64,000 bases of DNA from Thiotrichales bacterium (GTDB lineage: Bacteria > Pseudomonadota > Gammaproteobacteria > Beggiatoales > Beggiatoaceae), in the NCBI GenBank assembly GCA_016744475.1, contig JADGEH010000004.1, positions 26,585-90,584 of the forward strand, given 5' to 3'. Positions within the stretch are counted from its first letter, which is position 1; each line of letters begins with the position of its first letter. The notes beneath the pieces are model-generated. The model saw only the letters and a list, made by a program, of their open reading frames with translations. It did not search any database and was not told the origin of the DNA. Both the position numbers and the translations under genes were made by a program. Positions 1 to 9,018 of the stretch are shown piece after piece.

Positions 1-317
1 TCACAGAAATCCCTAATAATATTATTCATTTGCAAGAATTAGAATGGCTTGACCTCAGTGGCAATCAATTACGTGAATTACCTCCTGCCTTATTTGAACT
101 GCCTCATCTACAGCGCTTAGATATTAGTCATAATCAAATTCAACATTTACCGGTTGAAGTGATGCAATTGAATGAATTACAGCGTTTGGATTTACGTGGC
201 AATCAAATCCGTGAACTACCAGAAAATGTATTTATGATGCCGCAATTACAGCGCATAGATTTACAAGAAAATCCGCTTAAGCAAATAGCCTGTCAACAAT
301 TGCGCGTGTCTTTGTAA
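1..317 (+). CDS. Leucine-rich repeat protein, C-terminal part (5' end outside window)
   Basis: The reading frame is open from base 3 to the stop at 315-317, so the gene begins left of the window; the TTG at 30 is only an internal codon. The visible part is four to five leucine-rich repeats of about 23 residues with the pattern LxxLxxLxLxxNxLxxLP (for example LDLSGNQLRELP). This is the LPx bacterial type, which forms a curved solenoid for protein binding. There is no enzymatic domain in the visible part and no membrane segment. It ends 36 bp before arsS on the same strand. The partner and role cannot be told from this fragment. Repeat identity is certain; function is unknown. Confidence 0.85.
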   Translation, partial: TEIPNNIIHLQELEWLDLSGNQLRELPPALFELPHLQRLDISHNQIQHLPVEVMQLNELQRLDLRGNQIRELPENVFMMPQLQRIDLQENPLKQIACQQLRVSL

Positions 318-353
318 CACCTCGGTACACCTTCCATTCAATGAGAATGTTTT

Positions 354-1316
354 ATGCTGGCGACTTTAGCCCATTTACAAAAAATCCCTTTTCCTTCTTT
401 GCAACGTGCTCAATTGCAGACCTTGCAAGTCAATCTCGGCTATTTGTGTAATCAACAATGTGTGCATTGCCATGTCAATGCAGGCCCACAGCGCACAGAA
501 ATCATGTCGTTGGACACCATTCAACAGGTGCTGGCTTATTTACGCAGCAGTGAGGTGAACACTCTGGATTTAACCGGTGGAGCACCTGAGCTGAATCCAC
601 ATTTTCGCACCCTTGTTAAACAAGCGCGTGGTGCAGGCCAGCACGTTATTGATCGTTGTAATCTCAGTGTTTTATTTGAACCAGGACAAGAAGATTTAGC
701 CGATTTTTTAGCCCAGCAGCAGGTACACATCGTAGCTTCTTTACCCTGTTATCAAGCTGAAAATGTGGATCAACAACGCGGCAAAGGCCGTTTTGAACAC
801 AGCATTCAGGCTTTGCGCCAGCTCAATGCCTTGGGTTATGGACAGCCAGACAGCGGCTTGTTACTTGATTTGGTCTACAACCCCTTGGGTGCTGATTTAC
901 CGCCGCCACAAGAAGCTTTAGAGCGGGATTACAAACATTTCCTGAGCGTTCACTATGGCATTGTTTTTAATCAGTTATTAACCTTGTGTAACATGCCTAT
1001 TCAACGCTTTGGCAGCACTTTGTTATCGAAAGGCACCTTTGAGACGTATGTGCAATTGCTGCGCACCGCGCACCGCGACGAAAACTTATCCGCTGTCATG
1101 TGTCGTCGTTTACTCAGTGTGGATTGGCAAGGCTATGTCTACGATTGCGATTTTAATCAAATGTTGGACTTGCCTTTACAAATAAAAGGACATCGCTTAC
1201 ATATCAGTGACTTGCATGAACTGGATTTAAAGCATCATGAGATTCAAGTCGCCGCACATTGTTATGCCTGTACCGCTGGCCAAGGCAGTAGTTGCGGTGG
1301 CGCATTGGAGGCTTAA
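354..1316 (+). CDS. arsS: Radical SAM protein, ArsS family (DUF3641 C-terminal domain)
   Basis: A 320-residue radical SAM enzyme. The CxxxCxxC [4Fe-4S] motif is CNQQCVHC at residues 32-39 and is followed by HVNAGP, as in the ArsS family. The C-terminal Cys-rich DUF3641 region carries YDCDF and the closing CYAC...SSCGG cluster, likely for auxiliary iron-sulfur binding. Family members are annotated as arsenosugar-biosynthesis radical SAM enzymes, with ArsM making the methylated arsenic substrate. Some homologues are selenoproteins; here all motif positions are ordinary Cys and there is no in-frame TGA. No arsM, arsR or other arsenic gene is nearby, so the substrate is inferred from family only. 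The ATG at 354 gives the usual length; its ribosome site is weak. Confidence 0.8.
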   Translation: MLATLAHLQKIPFPSLQRAQLQTLQVNLGYLCNQQCVHCHVNAGPQRTEIMSLDTIQQVLAYLRSSEVNTLDLTGGAPELNPHFRTLVKQARGAGQHVIDRCNLSVLFEPGQEDLADFLAQQQVHIVASLPCYQAENVDQQRGKGRFEHSIQALRQLNALGYGQPDSGLLLDLVYNPLGADLPPPQEALERDYKHFLSVHYGIVFNQLLTLCNMPIQRFGSTLLSKGTFETYVQLLRTAHRDENLSAVMCRRLLSVDWQGYVYDCDFNQMLDLPLQIKGHRLHISDLHELDLKHHEIQVAAHCYACTAGQGSSCGGALEA

Positions 1317-1506
1317 AACAGCACAAAGAAGCCGCCAGAAAGGTGATAACTTATGTCATAATAGCTCTTTTTAGAAAAACTTCAGAATTTTTATGCGACT
1401 GTTTTTAATGGGTTATTTTGAATAATGAGTGCATTAACCATTCACTTTTAATTGTATCTTTATCACACCGCATGAAACAAAGATTTTGATTGCACACAGG
1501 TTTTTT

Positions 1507-3534
1507 ATGAAAATTTTTAGTCCCTATCGCCCCTCCCTTTCGCGCTTTTTCTTCAACTTCCTCTCCATCAATCTTCTCTGTTGCTTACCGCTAACCGCCA
1601 CCTCCTATGTGGATGCGGCTGACATTGAACAATTGCATACTTTACTGAAGTTGGATTTTGCCGAGTTGATGGAAGTGGAAATCACTGTGGCCTCCAAATC
1701 TGCTGAAACCGTGGCTGAAGCCCCTTCCTCGGTGACGGTGTTTACGCGCCAAGAAATTCAAAATATGGGCGTGACTACGCTGGGTGATTTGTTGGATTTT
1801 GTACCCGGCTTTCAAAGTTTTCGTCTAGCTTTAAACGGTGATTCACAAGGCTTTCAAGTGCGAGGCAATCCTATGTTGCCAGCATTTACCCGTGATGTGT
1901 TGGTGCTGCAAGATGGGCGGCGCTTAAACGGCAGCCACAGCGGTGGTGCGGTGTTGTACAACGCTTACCTGAGTCTTGATAACGTCAAGCAAGTGGAAAT
2001 TATTCGCGGCCCAGGCTCTGCGTTGTATGGCTCGAATGCCTTTTTAGGCGTGATCAATATCATCACGCTGGACCACCATAATGCCGTCAGCTTGCGCGTC
2101 GGTTCAAATGCGATGAAAGAAGCCTTGTTACATTTTTCGCAAGCCGTTGAAAAAGCAAAAATATCAGGTTTTTTAAGAGTCTACGGTGACCAAGGCGATG
2201 ATTATGGCGCTCTCTCAGATCGTTTTGGGCACGAAGGTCGTGCTCAGGATCGCCGCCGCAGTGCAGATGCGCATCTCAAACTCAGCCTTGGTCAGTTTGA
2301 CCTACTTCTACGTCATACCCATCGCCGCACTGAAGACTTTTTGGATAGCGAATACTTAGGCGACAACGGTATTAATCAGTCAGAAAACGAACAAAGCTCA
2401 TTGGCGTTTAATTATCGCCTCGCGTTGAGCAAAGCTTTAGCGCTTAAATTCAGTGGCGGTTACACGCGCTCGCAACTGTATTTCCTGAGCCACACCGGGA
2501 CATTTCAGCAAACCCGGCCTGAATTATTTGGTTTGTTTTTAGAAAATGACGCTTTGAATGTGGATGTGGATGTGGACTGGACTTCCAGCACCGATCATCA
2601 CTGGCAAGCGGGTTTTACGTATGAAAACACAGGTAATACGGACAATGCGCTGATTGATGCTGATGCCGATGGGTTCTTGCGCTATGGACGCGGAGAAGAG
2701 GGTTTCAGCGAAAACCGCGACCGCGATATTTTTGGCTTGTATGTGCAGCATCAACGGCGTTGGCAGAAAAATTTAGAGGTGGTGGCAGGTTTGCGTTATG
2801 ACTATTACAGCGATTTTGGTCACACGCTTAACCCGCGTGGCGCATTGGTGTACACCACAGACTGGGATGATCGTATCAAACTGCTATACGGACAGGCTTT
2901 TCGCGCACCGAATTTAGCGGATTTAACTTTGCGGGTGAATAATTCCACAGGCAATCCTGATCTTAAACCTGAAAAAGTTGAAACTATCGAGCTTGCGTAT
3001 GTGCATACAGCGGAATATGGGCAAAGCATCTTGACGCTATTTCGTAACCAAGTGACGGATGTGATTGCCATCCAACCTGATGAAAATGGACAGTTTTTTG
3101 CGCACAATGAAGGTGGACTTAAGCGTCACGGTGTGGAATTGGAAATGAGCCTTGAACCTCTGCAAAACTGGCTGCTACGCGGTACGTATACGCGGATTTT
3201 TGAAGGGGCAGAACGCCACGCGCCCGGACATTTCGGCTCATTAATGTTGAATTACCAATATAAACGCTGGAATGTCAATCTCAATGGCACTTATCAAGGC
3301 AAAATCCTCAGCCTGCCAGAACCGAAGAACACGGCGCTCGCCAACGCTTCGGTGCGTTATCAGCTCTCGCCTAAGATCAGCTTGCAAGGCACGGTTTACA
3401 ATCTTACCAACCAGGATTATTACGATCCGCCCGAATTTTCGACACAAACCGAGGGTCGTTTGCGTGGCATGGAACCGGGTATTCCGCATCGTGGACGCTG
3501 GTTTTGGTTAGGCTTTGAGATGCGCTTTGATTAG
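1507..3534 (+). CDS. TonB-dependent outer-membrane receptor
   Basis: A 675-residue receptor. The ATG at 1507 (MKIFSPYRP) is preferred over the upstream TTG because CACAGG lies six bases upstream and a signal peptide follows, ending near SYVDAAD. The mature protein has a TonB-box-like acidic start, a plug domain (APSSVTVFTRQEIQNMG, about residues 55-170, then the RGPGSALYGSNAFLGVINI signature) and a 22-strand barrel ending in an aromatic residue (FEMRFD). The family imports siderophores, cobalamin or similar ligands using TonB-ExbB-ExbD energy; exbB/exbD homologues are at 60 kb. The ligand cannot be read from sequence. No cobalamin riboswitch or Fur box was recognised upstream. It converges on the GH57 gene with one base between the stop codons. 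Confidence 0.9.
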   Translation: MKIFSPYRPSLSRFFFNFLSINLLCCLPLTATSYVDAADIEQLHTLLKLDFAELMEVEITVASKSAETVAEAPSSVTVFTRQEIQNMGVTTLGDLLDFVPGFQSFRLALNGDSQGFQVRGNPMLPAFTRDVLVLQDGRRLNGSHSGGAVLYNAYLSLDNVKQVEIIRGPGSALYGSNAFLGVINIITLDHHNAVSLRVGSNAMKEALLHFSQAVEKAKISGFLRVYGDQGDDYGALSDRFGHEGRAQDRRRSADAHLKLSLGQFDLLLRHTHRRTEDFLDSEYLGDNGINQSENEQSSLAFNYRLALSKALALKFSGGYTRSQLYFLSHTGTFQQTRPELFGLFLENDALNVDVDVDWTSSTDHHWQAGFTYENTGNTDNALIDADADGFLRYGRGEEGFSENRDRDIFGLYVQHQRRWQKNLEVVAGLRYDYYSDFGHTLNPRGALVYTTDWDDRIKLLYGQAFRAPNLADLTLRVNNSTGNPDLKPEKVETIELAYVHTAEYGQSILTLFRNQVTDVIAIQPDENGQFFAHNEGGLKRHGVELEMSLEPLQNWLLRGTYTRIFEGAERHAPGHFGSLMLNYQYKRWNVNLNGTYQGKILSLPEPKNTALANASVRYQLSPKISLQGTVYNLTNQDYYDPPEFSTQTEGRLRGMEPGIPHRGRWFWLGFEMRFD

Positions 3535-3535
3535 C

Positions 3536-5086
3536 TCACAGTTCCAATTGAGGAAAAATGCAATCTATCGCTTCTAACTTATCTAGTTGCTGCTCATCAA
3601 TACTATTGCGTTCTAGTTGATCGAGTAATTCATGTACCCGTGCCAGCCATTGTTTTAGTTGTTGCTGCGCATAATCGACCGTGGTGCCATTGTGAATCAT
3701 AAACGCCCAATCTGATGCCTGAGCCAGCAACAAAGAGCGCGTCACTTGGCGTAAGCAGCGCTGAATCAGTCTGTTAGAGCTGTGTGCCTGTGATTGCATC
3801 GCCTCTTGCAAGCGCTTGGAGGCTTGATGCAGCAAGGGATAAATCCAGTCATTATGCGGGTTTAACCAGAAATGATGATAGCCGTGCTCGCCCCAACTGG
3901 AAGCGCTGGGTGACACCGTTTGTACATGCGGATGGCGCTGTTGATATTGACTGGGCGCGATCAATTCCAAAGACTCGTCTTCGCCAGCGGTGCGAATTAA
4001 GTGTTCCAACCATTGCGGCCCTTCAAACCACCAATGCCCAAATAATTCCGCGTCATAACAGGCCACGAATAATGGTGGGCGATCCGGTAAATGAAGATGA
4101 CGTGCGGTGTTTAAGCGGTGTTGCAAGAAATCTTCAGCATGAAGGCGGGCTTTGCGATGGGCGCGTTGCGGTTGATAAAGCTGCTTAGTCGGATGGCCTG
4201 TGACGCGATGATATTTCAAGCTGGTTGCGCGGTAAGGCGGCGTAAATCCAGCGGCTTGTAACTGCTCCACGGGCATGTGTGTCATCGCATCGGCATAAAA
4301 CTCACGATAATCCGGGTCTCCTGGATAACCGTTTTGAGCACTCCACACCTGTGCAGAACTGGCGGGATCACGCGCAAATAACCACACGCCATTCGCACAA
4401 CGAGCGGGCGCATACACGCCAAAATGGGGTGTCGGTTGGGCACTGAGCAAACCGTGCGCTTCGACAAAACAGTATTGAGCACCGTGCTGCTGTAAGTGCT
4501 GCTCAAGCCCTGGATAATACGCACATTCTGGCAGCCAAAAACCCTTGGGCGATTGTTGAAAATGCCGCTGATGGCTGTGTATTGCGGTACGAATTTGTCT
4601 TTCTACTGCGCCCTCTTGCACGCGCAACAGCGGAAGATAAGCATGAGTCGCTGCGGTGGTGATGAGTTCGATGACTCCCGCTTGCTGCAAACGCTGAATC
4701 ACACCGAGCAAATCCCTTTGATAATGCAGCTCATACAACGCTTGCGTGTCTGCAAATCTATCTCGATAAAAACGGGCTAAGGCTTGATATTCATCGTTTT
4801 GCTGCGTCAAGGCTTGTGTTAAGCGGCACATTGACTGGAGTTGTTGAGCGTAAGCCTGTTGCAAATAAGGGTCTTGTAACATGCAAGCCAGTGTTGGCGA
4901 GATGGATAAGGTGAGACGAAAACGCCGCCCTTCAGCGTGCAAGCGTTCCAACATCGACAACAATGGCAAGTAGGTTTCGCTAATGGCTTCAAATAACCAG
5001 TTTTCTTCGCTGGCTTGCGCTTGATCGGGATGACGTACAAACGGCAGATGAGCGTGTAATACCAGTGCCAGATAGGCACTGGGCAT
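3536..5086 (-). CDS. GH57 1,4-alpha-glucan branching enzyme (DUF1957 family)
   Basis: A 516-residue glycoside hydrolase family 57 protein of the branching-enzyme subgroup. GH57 motif 1 is HAHLPFVRHP (11-20). The predicted nucleophile is E187 in WLPECAY, and the predicted acid/base is D345 in YDAELFGHWWFEG. By family it cleaves alpha-1,4 glucan and re-joins it through alpha-1,6 links in the cytoplasm. Its ATG overlaps the TGA of the DUF4912 gene by one base (TGATG), which indicates translational coupling. That pairing recurs in other bacteria and suggests a shared role in glycogen-like polymer metabolism. No glycogen synthase or ADP-glucose pyrophosphorylase lies in the window. Confidence 0.88.
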   Translation of the reverse strand: MPSAYLALVLHAHLPFVRHPDQAQASEENWLFEAISETYLPLLSMLERLHAEGRRFRLTLSISPTLACMLQDPYLQQAYAQQLQSMCRLTQALTQQNDEYQALARFYRDRFADTQALYELHYQRDLLGVIQRLQQAGVIELITTAATHAYLPLLRVQEGAVERQIRTAIHSHQRHFQQSPKGFWLPECAYYPGLEQHLQQHGAQYCFVEAHGLLSAQPTPHFGVYAPARCANGVWLFARDPASSAQVWSAQNGYPGDPDYREFYADAMTHMPVEQLQAAGFTPPYRATSLKYHRVTGHPTKQLYQPQRAHRKARLHAEDFLQHRLNTARHLHLPDRPPLFVACYDAELFGHWWFEGPQWLEHLIRTAGEDESLELIAPSQYQQRHPHVQTVSPSASSWGEHGYHHFWLNPHNDWIYPLLHQASKRLQEAMQSQAHSSNRLIQRCLRQVTRSLLLAQASDWAFMIHNGTTVDYAQQQLKQWLARVHELLDQLERNSIDEQQLDKLEAIDCIFPQLEL

Positions 5087-5928
5087 CAGAGGTCTCCCGG
5101 ATTTTTAAGCCAAGCGGGAATGTGATAGGGATGGATAGGCAGGCGCAATTGAAAATGCCCTTGGGCATCTTGTGGCAGGCGTGTGCCGAAAAAATACATT
5201 TCGGTGTTTAAAGGCGCTGTGCCGGATAACTGAAGCTCAGCCTGTAATGCTAAATCAGCCGTGCATTGATGGCTGGAGAGTCCTAAAAAATGCTCGAGCG
5301 CTAAAGCCTGAATAGCGGGGGTAGCAGGCTTTTTGGGAGTAGAAGATATGCTGTGTACGGGTGTGCTGTGATGCGGATTTAACTGGATACGTTGCAAGAT
5401 TTCTTCGGTGCTTAAGCGTTGCATGTCCCTGTCCATCATGGGCTTTTCAGCCTGCAAGCCGTCAGAATTGGGAAATTCAGGTAATAGATGAAAGGCCGCC
5501 ACGGGCGTGGGCGTGGTGTCTATAGATACCGCGCTAAAATCAGGAAAAGCATAGGCGAGCTGCGGTGGCGCAGTGGGCAATTGTACGTCATTTGAACGCG
5601 CAAACTCTTGCCAGACACCCTCAGCATTTATCCCACCTAAACGCGCCTGATATTGAGTAGCGCTGTCTAAATGGTCTAAATAACACTGGCCTGCGTGGGA
5701 CACCGCCAGCGTTTGTACCAGCGTGCCATCCTCCGCATACAAACAGAGACTTAAATCCACATCCGCTGGCTTATCGGCGAGATGCCAGTAAGCATGTAAG
5801 CATTGCGGGTCTACCTCGATCAGCACCAACTCAGAGTCTGTTGTGGGTAAAGGAAAACCCGTGACATCAGCTTGAGTCGGTGCTGATTCTGTAGTCTGCG
5901 ATGGGGAGAATGACGACATAAGAGGCAA
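5086..5928 (-). CDS. DUF4912 domain protein
   Basis: A 280-residue protein with the DUF4912 signature near the N terminus (ELVLIEVDPQCLHAYWHL, about residues 33-50). Below it is a beta-rich stretch resembling a carbohydrate-binding or immunoglobulin-like fold (YQARLGGINAEGVWQEFARS), then a low-complexity linker rich in Ser, Thr and Pro. The final ~60 residues end in IPAWLKNPGDL. It has no signal peptide or membrane helix, so it is probably cytosolic. It is coupled to the GH57 branching enzyme by a one-base stop/start overlap and follows ppiC by two bases. A glucan-binding accessory role is inferred only from this context. Confidence 0.7.
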   Translation of the reverse strand: MPLMSSFSPSQTTESAPTQADVTGFPLPTTDSELVLIEVDPQCLHAYWHLADKPADVDLSLCLYAEDGTLVQTLAVSHAGQCYLDHLDSATQYQARLGGINAEGVWQEFARSNDVQLPTAPPQLAYAFPDFSAVSIDTTPTPVAAFHLLPEFPNSDGLQAEKPMMDRDMQRLSTEEILQRIQLNPHHSTPVHSISSTPKKPATPAIQALALEHFLGLSSHQCTADLALQAELQLSGTAPLNTEMYFFGTRLPQDAQGHFQLRLPIHPYHIPAWLKNPGDL

Positions 5929-5930
5929 GC

Positions 5931-6770
5931 TTACTGGCTCAACTGACCTTCAGCCGCTTTTAAAGCATCGAAGGCTTCGGTGGTTTTTACTTTAGCTTGT
6001 GCTGTCAAATCAACAATATATTTTTGCATGGCTTGTATTTTCAAACGTTGCTCAAGCTTGGATTTCACCGCTTCAAAAGCAGGCGCTTCAGCTTGACGGC
6101 TATCATCTAAGATAATGATGTGCCAGCCAAAATTGGTTTTCACAGGCGCACTAGGCTCACCTTTTTTCAAAGTGCTTAAAGCATCACCAAAAGGTTTCAC
6201 CATTTGACGTGCGGTAAACCAATCACCTAAATCACCACCATTTGCACCAGAACCCGTGTCTTTAGATTTTTCTTTAGCTAATGCCGCAAAATCTTTACCG
6301 TCTTTTAATTCAGCGAGAATGGCTTTAGCTTCATCTTCTTTATCCACCAGGATATGCCGTGCTTTGTATTCATCAGGGCGTTCTACATTCGTAATAATGC
6401 GATCATATTCTGCTTTTAAGTCTTCATCAGTAAAACTTAAACTGTTTTCATGAGCTGTGTGTGCATTTTCAGCCAATAAGTTATAACGGAAAGTCTCCAT
6501 TTTTTCTAAAAACTCAGGGGCTTTATCCAGTTTGTTTTTGATGCCCGCTTGAAATAATAATTCACGGGTAATGATTTCTTCCATTAAAGCATCAGGGGCT
6601 GGGGCTTTATTTTGATGGGTTCTGAGTTTGAGATATTCATTGTAATCGCTGCGCGTAATCTCTTTGTCATTGACATAGCCCAATACGCCTTCTTTTTCCG
6701 TTTCAGCAAAGCTGATAGCGCTATTGAGTAAAATGGCACAAGATAAAGACATCATTAAAGGTTTTTTCAT
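5931..6770 (-). CDS. Periplasmic parvulin-type peptidyl-prolyl isomerase (PpiC/SurA-like)
   Basis: A 279-residue foldase. It begins with a Sec signal peptide (MKKPLMMSLSCAILLNSAISFAETE). A SurA-type helical N domain follows (about 27-130). The single parvulin rotamase domain spans about 137-230, with ARHILV at its start, GDLGDWF in the middle and FGWHIIIL at the end. It should isomerise prolyl bonds in exported proteins and assist outer-membrane protein folding. The yciB, yciI, bolA and ppiC grouping is common in gammaproteobacteria. Here DUF4912 and GH57 continue two bases downstream, so the polysaccharide genes may be co-transcribed. AGAGGAAC lies just before the ATG as ribosome site. Confidence 0.88.
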   Translation of the reverse strand: MKKPLMMSLSCAILLNSAISFAETEKEGVLGYVNDKEITRSDYNEYLKLRTHQNKAPAPDALMEEIITRELLFQAGIKNKLDKAPEFLEKMETFRYNLLAENAHTAHENSLSFTDEDLKAEYDRIITNVERPDEYKARHILVDKEDEAKAILAELKDGKDFAALAKEKSKDTGSGANGGDLGDWFTARQMVKPFGDALSTLKKGEPSAPVKTNFGWHIIILDDSRQAEAPAFEAVKSKLEQRLKIQAMQKYIVDLTAQAKVKTTEAFDALKAAEGQLSQ

Positions 6771-6869
6771 AAGTTCCTCTTTGAGGTGAAGTGGATTAAA
6801 TAGCCATTAAAGGTGAAGAAAAGGCTATTGTAATGCTTTAAACAGCATCGCAACATTAAGCTCTGTTCA

Positions 6870-6901
6870 TTTGTAGTGAGGACTAAAGTCCTCACTACAA
6901 A
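6870..6901. repeat. Perfect 32-bp palindrome, possible bidirectional terminator
   Basis: Two 15-bp arms (TTTGTAGTGAGGACT and its complement) are separated by AA. It lies between bolA and ppiC. The right arm is not followed by a T run, so it is a weak intrinsic terminator at best. It may instead be a dispersed palindromic repeat or an mRNA-stabilising hairpin between co-directional genes. Confidence 0.55.
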
Positions 6902-6913
6902 TTCATTCAAGGA

Positions 6914-7183
6914 TTATTCGTCAGGTGTTTTAGCTTGAATGCTCAGCGCGTGAATCTCGCTGTGCATCATATCGCCTACCGCGTCATACACCAGGCGATG
7001 ACGTTGCACGAGAGTTTTTCCAGCAAAGGCAGGGCTAATAATGCGCACATTGAAATGTCCGCCACCGCTTTGTGCACCCGCATGACCCGCATGTTTAGCG
7101 CTGTCATCTTCAATCTGTACATCAACAGGGTTTAAGGCTTGGGTCAAGCGCTGGTGCAATTGTTCTACGCGAGAGGCACTCAT
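6914..7183 (-). CDS. bolA: BolA family protein
   Basis: An 89-residue BolA-like protein with the class II KH-like fold. The conserved segment is [29 protein letters not shown], with the helix-turn-helix-like [13 protein letters not shown] and the terminal [13 protein letters not shown]. The family works with monothiol glutaredoxins in iron-sulfur cluster trafficking, and E. coli BolA also acts in morphology and stress responses. Conserved histidines are present (HAGHAG, GGHF and QRHRL). Its start overlaps the yciI stop by four bases, so the two are translationally coupled. No glutaredoxin gene is nearby. Confidence 0.9.
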   Translation of the reverse strand: MSASRVEQLHQRLTQALNPVDVQIEDDSAKHAGHAGAQSGGGHFNVRIISPAFAGKTLVQRHRLVYDAVGDMMHSEIHALSIQAKTPDE

Positions 7184-7479
7184 GGCAAAACCTTTTTGAA
7201 GGGTTTAACCACGACTTCGGCATAAGCCCCTGATGCGTTGTAAGGATCAGCTTCCGCCCAGCTTTGCGCGTCTTCTAATGAAGCAAATTCAGCGACCACT
7301 AGGCTTCCCGTAAAACCAGCACTGCCCGGTTCGTCGCTGTCGATGGCGGGGTGCGGGCCTGCCAACACTAAACGCCCCTGAGCTTTGAGCATTTCTAGGC
7401 GTTCGATATGTGCAGGACGCACGCTTTTGCGGCGTTCCAAGCTGTTTTCTGTATCCGTTGCGATAATCGCGTAGAGCAT
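7180..7479 (-). CDS. yciI: YciI-like protein
   Basis: A 99-residue ferredoxin-like alpha/beta protein of the YciI family. Recognisable segments are MLYAIIATD at the start, [12 protein letters not shown], then [23 protein letters not shown]. The family holds a conserved His-Asp pair in a putative active site, but its reaction is not established. It overlaps bolA by four bases. A family 1 palindromic element separates it from the MESH1-like gene upstream, so it may now have its own promoter or depend on read-through across that element. Confidence 0.9.
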   Translation of the reverse strand: MLYAIIATDTENSLERRKSVRPAHIERLEMLKAQGRLVLAGPHPAIDSDEPGSAGFTGSLVVAEFASLEDAQSWAEADPYNASGAYAEVVVKPFKKVLP

Positions 7480-7501
7480 GATGATGAGCCTTTAATATTA
7501 A

Positions 7502-7642
7502 TAGACTTGTTGCACGAGTGAATTCATCGGCTGCAAAGCCGTCCTTTGGGTCATATTTCCCGCTTTTTTTCGTTAAATAGCCCGCTATTCGCCTCAAAAG
7601 GACTGCTTTTCGCTACGATGCCTCACCCGCGCAACAAGTCTA
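7502..7642. mobile_element. Family 1 MITE-like palindromic element, copy A (diverged)
   Basis: A 141-bp element with terminal inverted repeats TAGACTTGTTGC / GCAACAAGTCTA and a TA at each end. It is shorter and more diverged than the other copies, but keeps the core segment reading CGCTTTTTTTCGTTAAATAG followed by CCCGCTATTCGCCTC. It has no coding capacity. It lies between two leftward genes (MESH1-like and yciI). Confidence 0.8.
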
Positions 7643-7666
7643 ATCTAAGAAATAAGCTAACGTGGT

Positions 7667-8290
7667 TTACCCCAAATCACCTTGCAGCAAAATCTGCCGC
7701 CCACGCGCTACCAGTTCATCGTAATAGGATTCCATCTGCGAATTACAACCTCTTAAACCCGCGACGACAGCATCACTCCAGTCCAGATAAGCTTGTTTGC
7801 GCTCGACACTCCAGCCTCGCGGCGGGGCTTGATGGGTAATGTCGTAAATATTGCAGATTTTATCCGCCAATTTAACCTGCTGCGCCCGTTTGGAAATATG
7901 CGGGGCATGTTCAATTTGTAGGCGTTTACGCTCCGGCGAAGGCAAGCTTGAATCATCGCTGACTTCTTGCACTACCGTGCTAATCTCAAGCCCAAAAAAA
8001 CTTTCCAACTCGGCGGCGGTGGTTTCTGTGTCTTCTAAGGTGTCATGCAGTAAAGCGGCAATGAGCGCCACCATGTCGTTGACTCCTCCAATGCGCCAAA
8101 GCATTTCGGCCACTTGAATGGGATGATTGATATAAGGCGACGCTTGTTTGTCTTTGCGGCGTTGATCTTTATGGCGCTCGGCTGATAAGCGCAAGGCTTT
8201 CATCAACAAGGCTATATCCCCCGCATCAAATAATTTGGGCAGAGCTGAGCGGGTGTCTAATGGGATGAGAGGTTCACAACTCTGAATCAT
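7667..8290 (-). CDS. HD-domain protein, MESH1-like (p)ppGpp hydrolase
   Basis: A 207-residue HD-superfamily hydrolase. The core resembles the hydrolase half of SpoT and the small alarmone hydrolase MESH1: [14 protein letters not shown] supplies the first metal His, [13 protein letters not shown] is the HD motif, and a C-terminal KLADKICNI holds the later Asp. There is no synthetase domain, TGS or ACT. The predicted role is cytosolic removal of the 3' pyrophosphate of (p)ppGpp, with Mn2+ as the family cofactor. Its ATG is five bases after the yciB stop. Alternatives are another HD phosphohydrolase; the family call is firm, the substrate inferred. Confidence 0.8.
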   Translation of the reverse strand: MIQSCEPLIPLDTRSALPKLFDAGDIALLMKALRLSAERHKDQRRKDKQASPYINHPIQVAEMLWRIGGVNDMVALIAALLHDTLEDTETTAAELESFFGLEISTVVQEVSDDSSLPSPERKRLQIEHAPHISKRAQQVKLADKICNIYDITHQAPPRGWSVERKQAYLDWSDAVVAGLRGCNSQMESYYDELVARGRQILLQGDLG

Positions 8291-8295
8291 GCGGT

Positions 8296-8946
8296 TTATA
8301 AGGTGTCCTGTTTACGGTCTACGGTGTTATCCGACGCGGTGTCGTCTACGTCTTCATCTTCTGCGACGATATGTTTAGCTAAAAAGAAGGCTTGTCCAAT
8401 CACAAACAATAAGGTTAAACCCAGTAAACCAAAGAGTTTGAAATTGACCCAAAATTCAGTGCTGTAATTGTAAGCCACATAGATATTGACGATGCCCATC
8501 AGGGTGAAAAAGACCACCCAGGCTACATTTAAACGTGTCCATACACGCGGCTCGTCTAACTCTATATTGGCTTCCATCATGCGTTGCACGAGGGGTTTAC
8601 TGCCAATAAATTGGCTGCCTAAAAAGGCAACGGCGAACATCCAATTGACAGCGGTGGGTTTCCATTTAATAAAGGTTTCATCTTGAAATAGCAAAGTGGC
8701 TCCGCCTAAGACTGTAATCAATCCCAAGGTGATGAGATGCATTTTTTCAAAACGGCGGTGTTTAAGCCAAAACAATAATACTTGAGCGGCTGAAGCAATA
8801 ATGGCGACCAGCGTGGCAGCGTAAATAGCGCCTTCGGTGCCGCCAGGGATAAAGCCGAGTTGTGAGTCCTTATCGACAAAATCCGCATAGAACTTAAAGG
8901 TGATAAAAAATAATAAAACCGGTAAAAAATCAAAGAGTAACTTCAT
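8296..8946 (-). CDS. yciB: Inner membrane septation-spanning protein YciB (septation protein A)
   Basis: A 216-residue inner-membrane protein of the YciB/IspA-septation family, starting [18 protein letters not shown]. It has five to six predicted membrane helices, the conserved FKWKPT-like segment ([11 protein letters not shown]) and the [14 protein letters not shown] motif. A C-terminal acidic cytosolic tail ([11 protein letters not shown]) is longer than usual. The family is linked to intracellular septation, envelope integrity and the elongation/divisome machinery. It is the first gene of the leftward yciB-MESH1-yciI-bolA series. Confidence 0.9.
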   Translation of the reverse strand: MKLLFDFLPVLLFFITFKFYADFVDKDSQLGFIPGGTEGAIYAATLVAIIASAAQVLLFWLKHRRFEKMHLITLGLITVLGGATLLFQDETFIKWKPTAVNWMFAVAFLGSQFIGSKPLVQRMMEANIELDEPRVWTRLNVAWVVFFTLMGIVNIYVAYNYSTEFWVNFKLFGLLGLTLLFVIGQAFFLAKHIVAEDEDVDDTASDNTVDRKQDTL

Positions 8947-9018
8947 AGATGATCCAGGGTGTCGGGGCTTTTAAAACCTTGTGGTGGGATAAGCAGAATG
9001 CCTCGCGGCAAGAGGCTC

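Noticed and set aside
354..1316. Selenocysteine form of ArsS
   Set aside because: All expected positions are Cys, and no in-frame TGA interrupts the gene.
1317..1506. Cobalamin riboswitch or Fur box upstream of the first TonB receptor
   Set aside because: No B12-box or iron-box sequence could be recognised in the gap.
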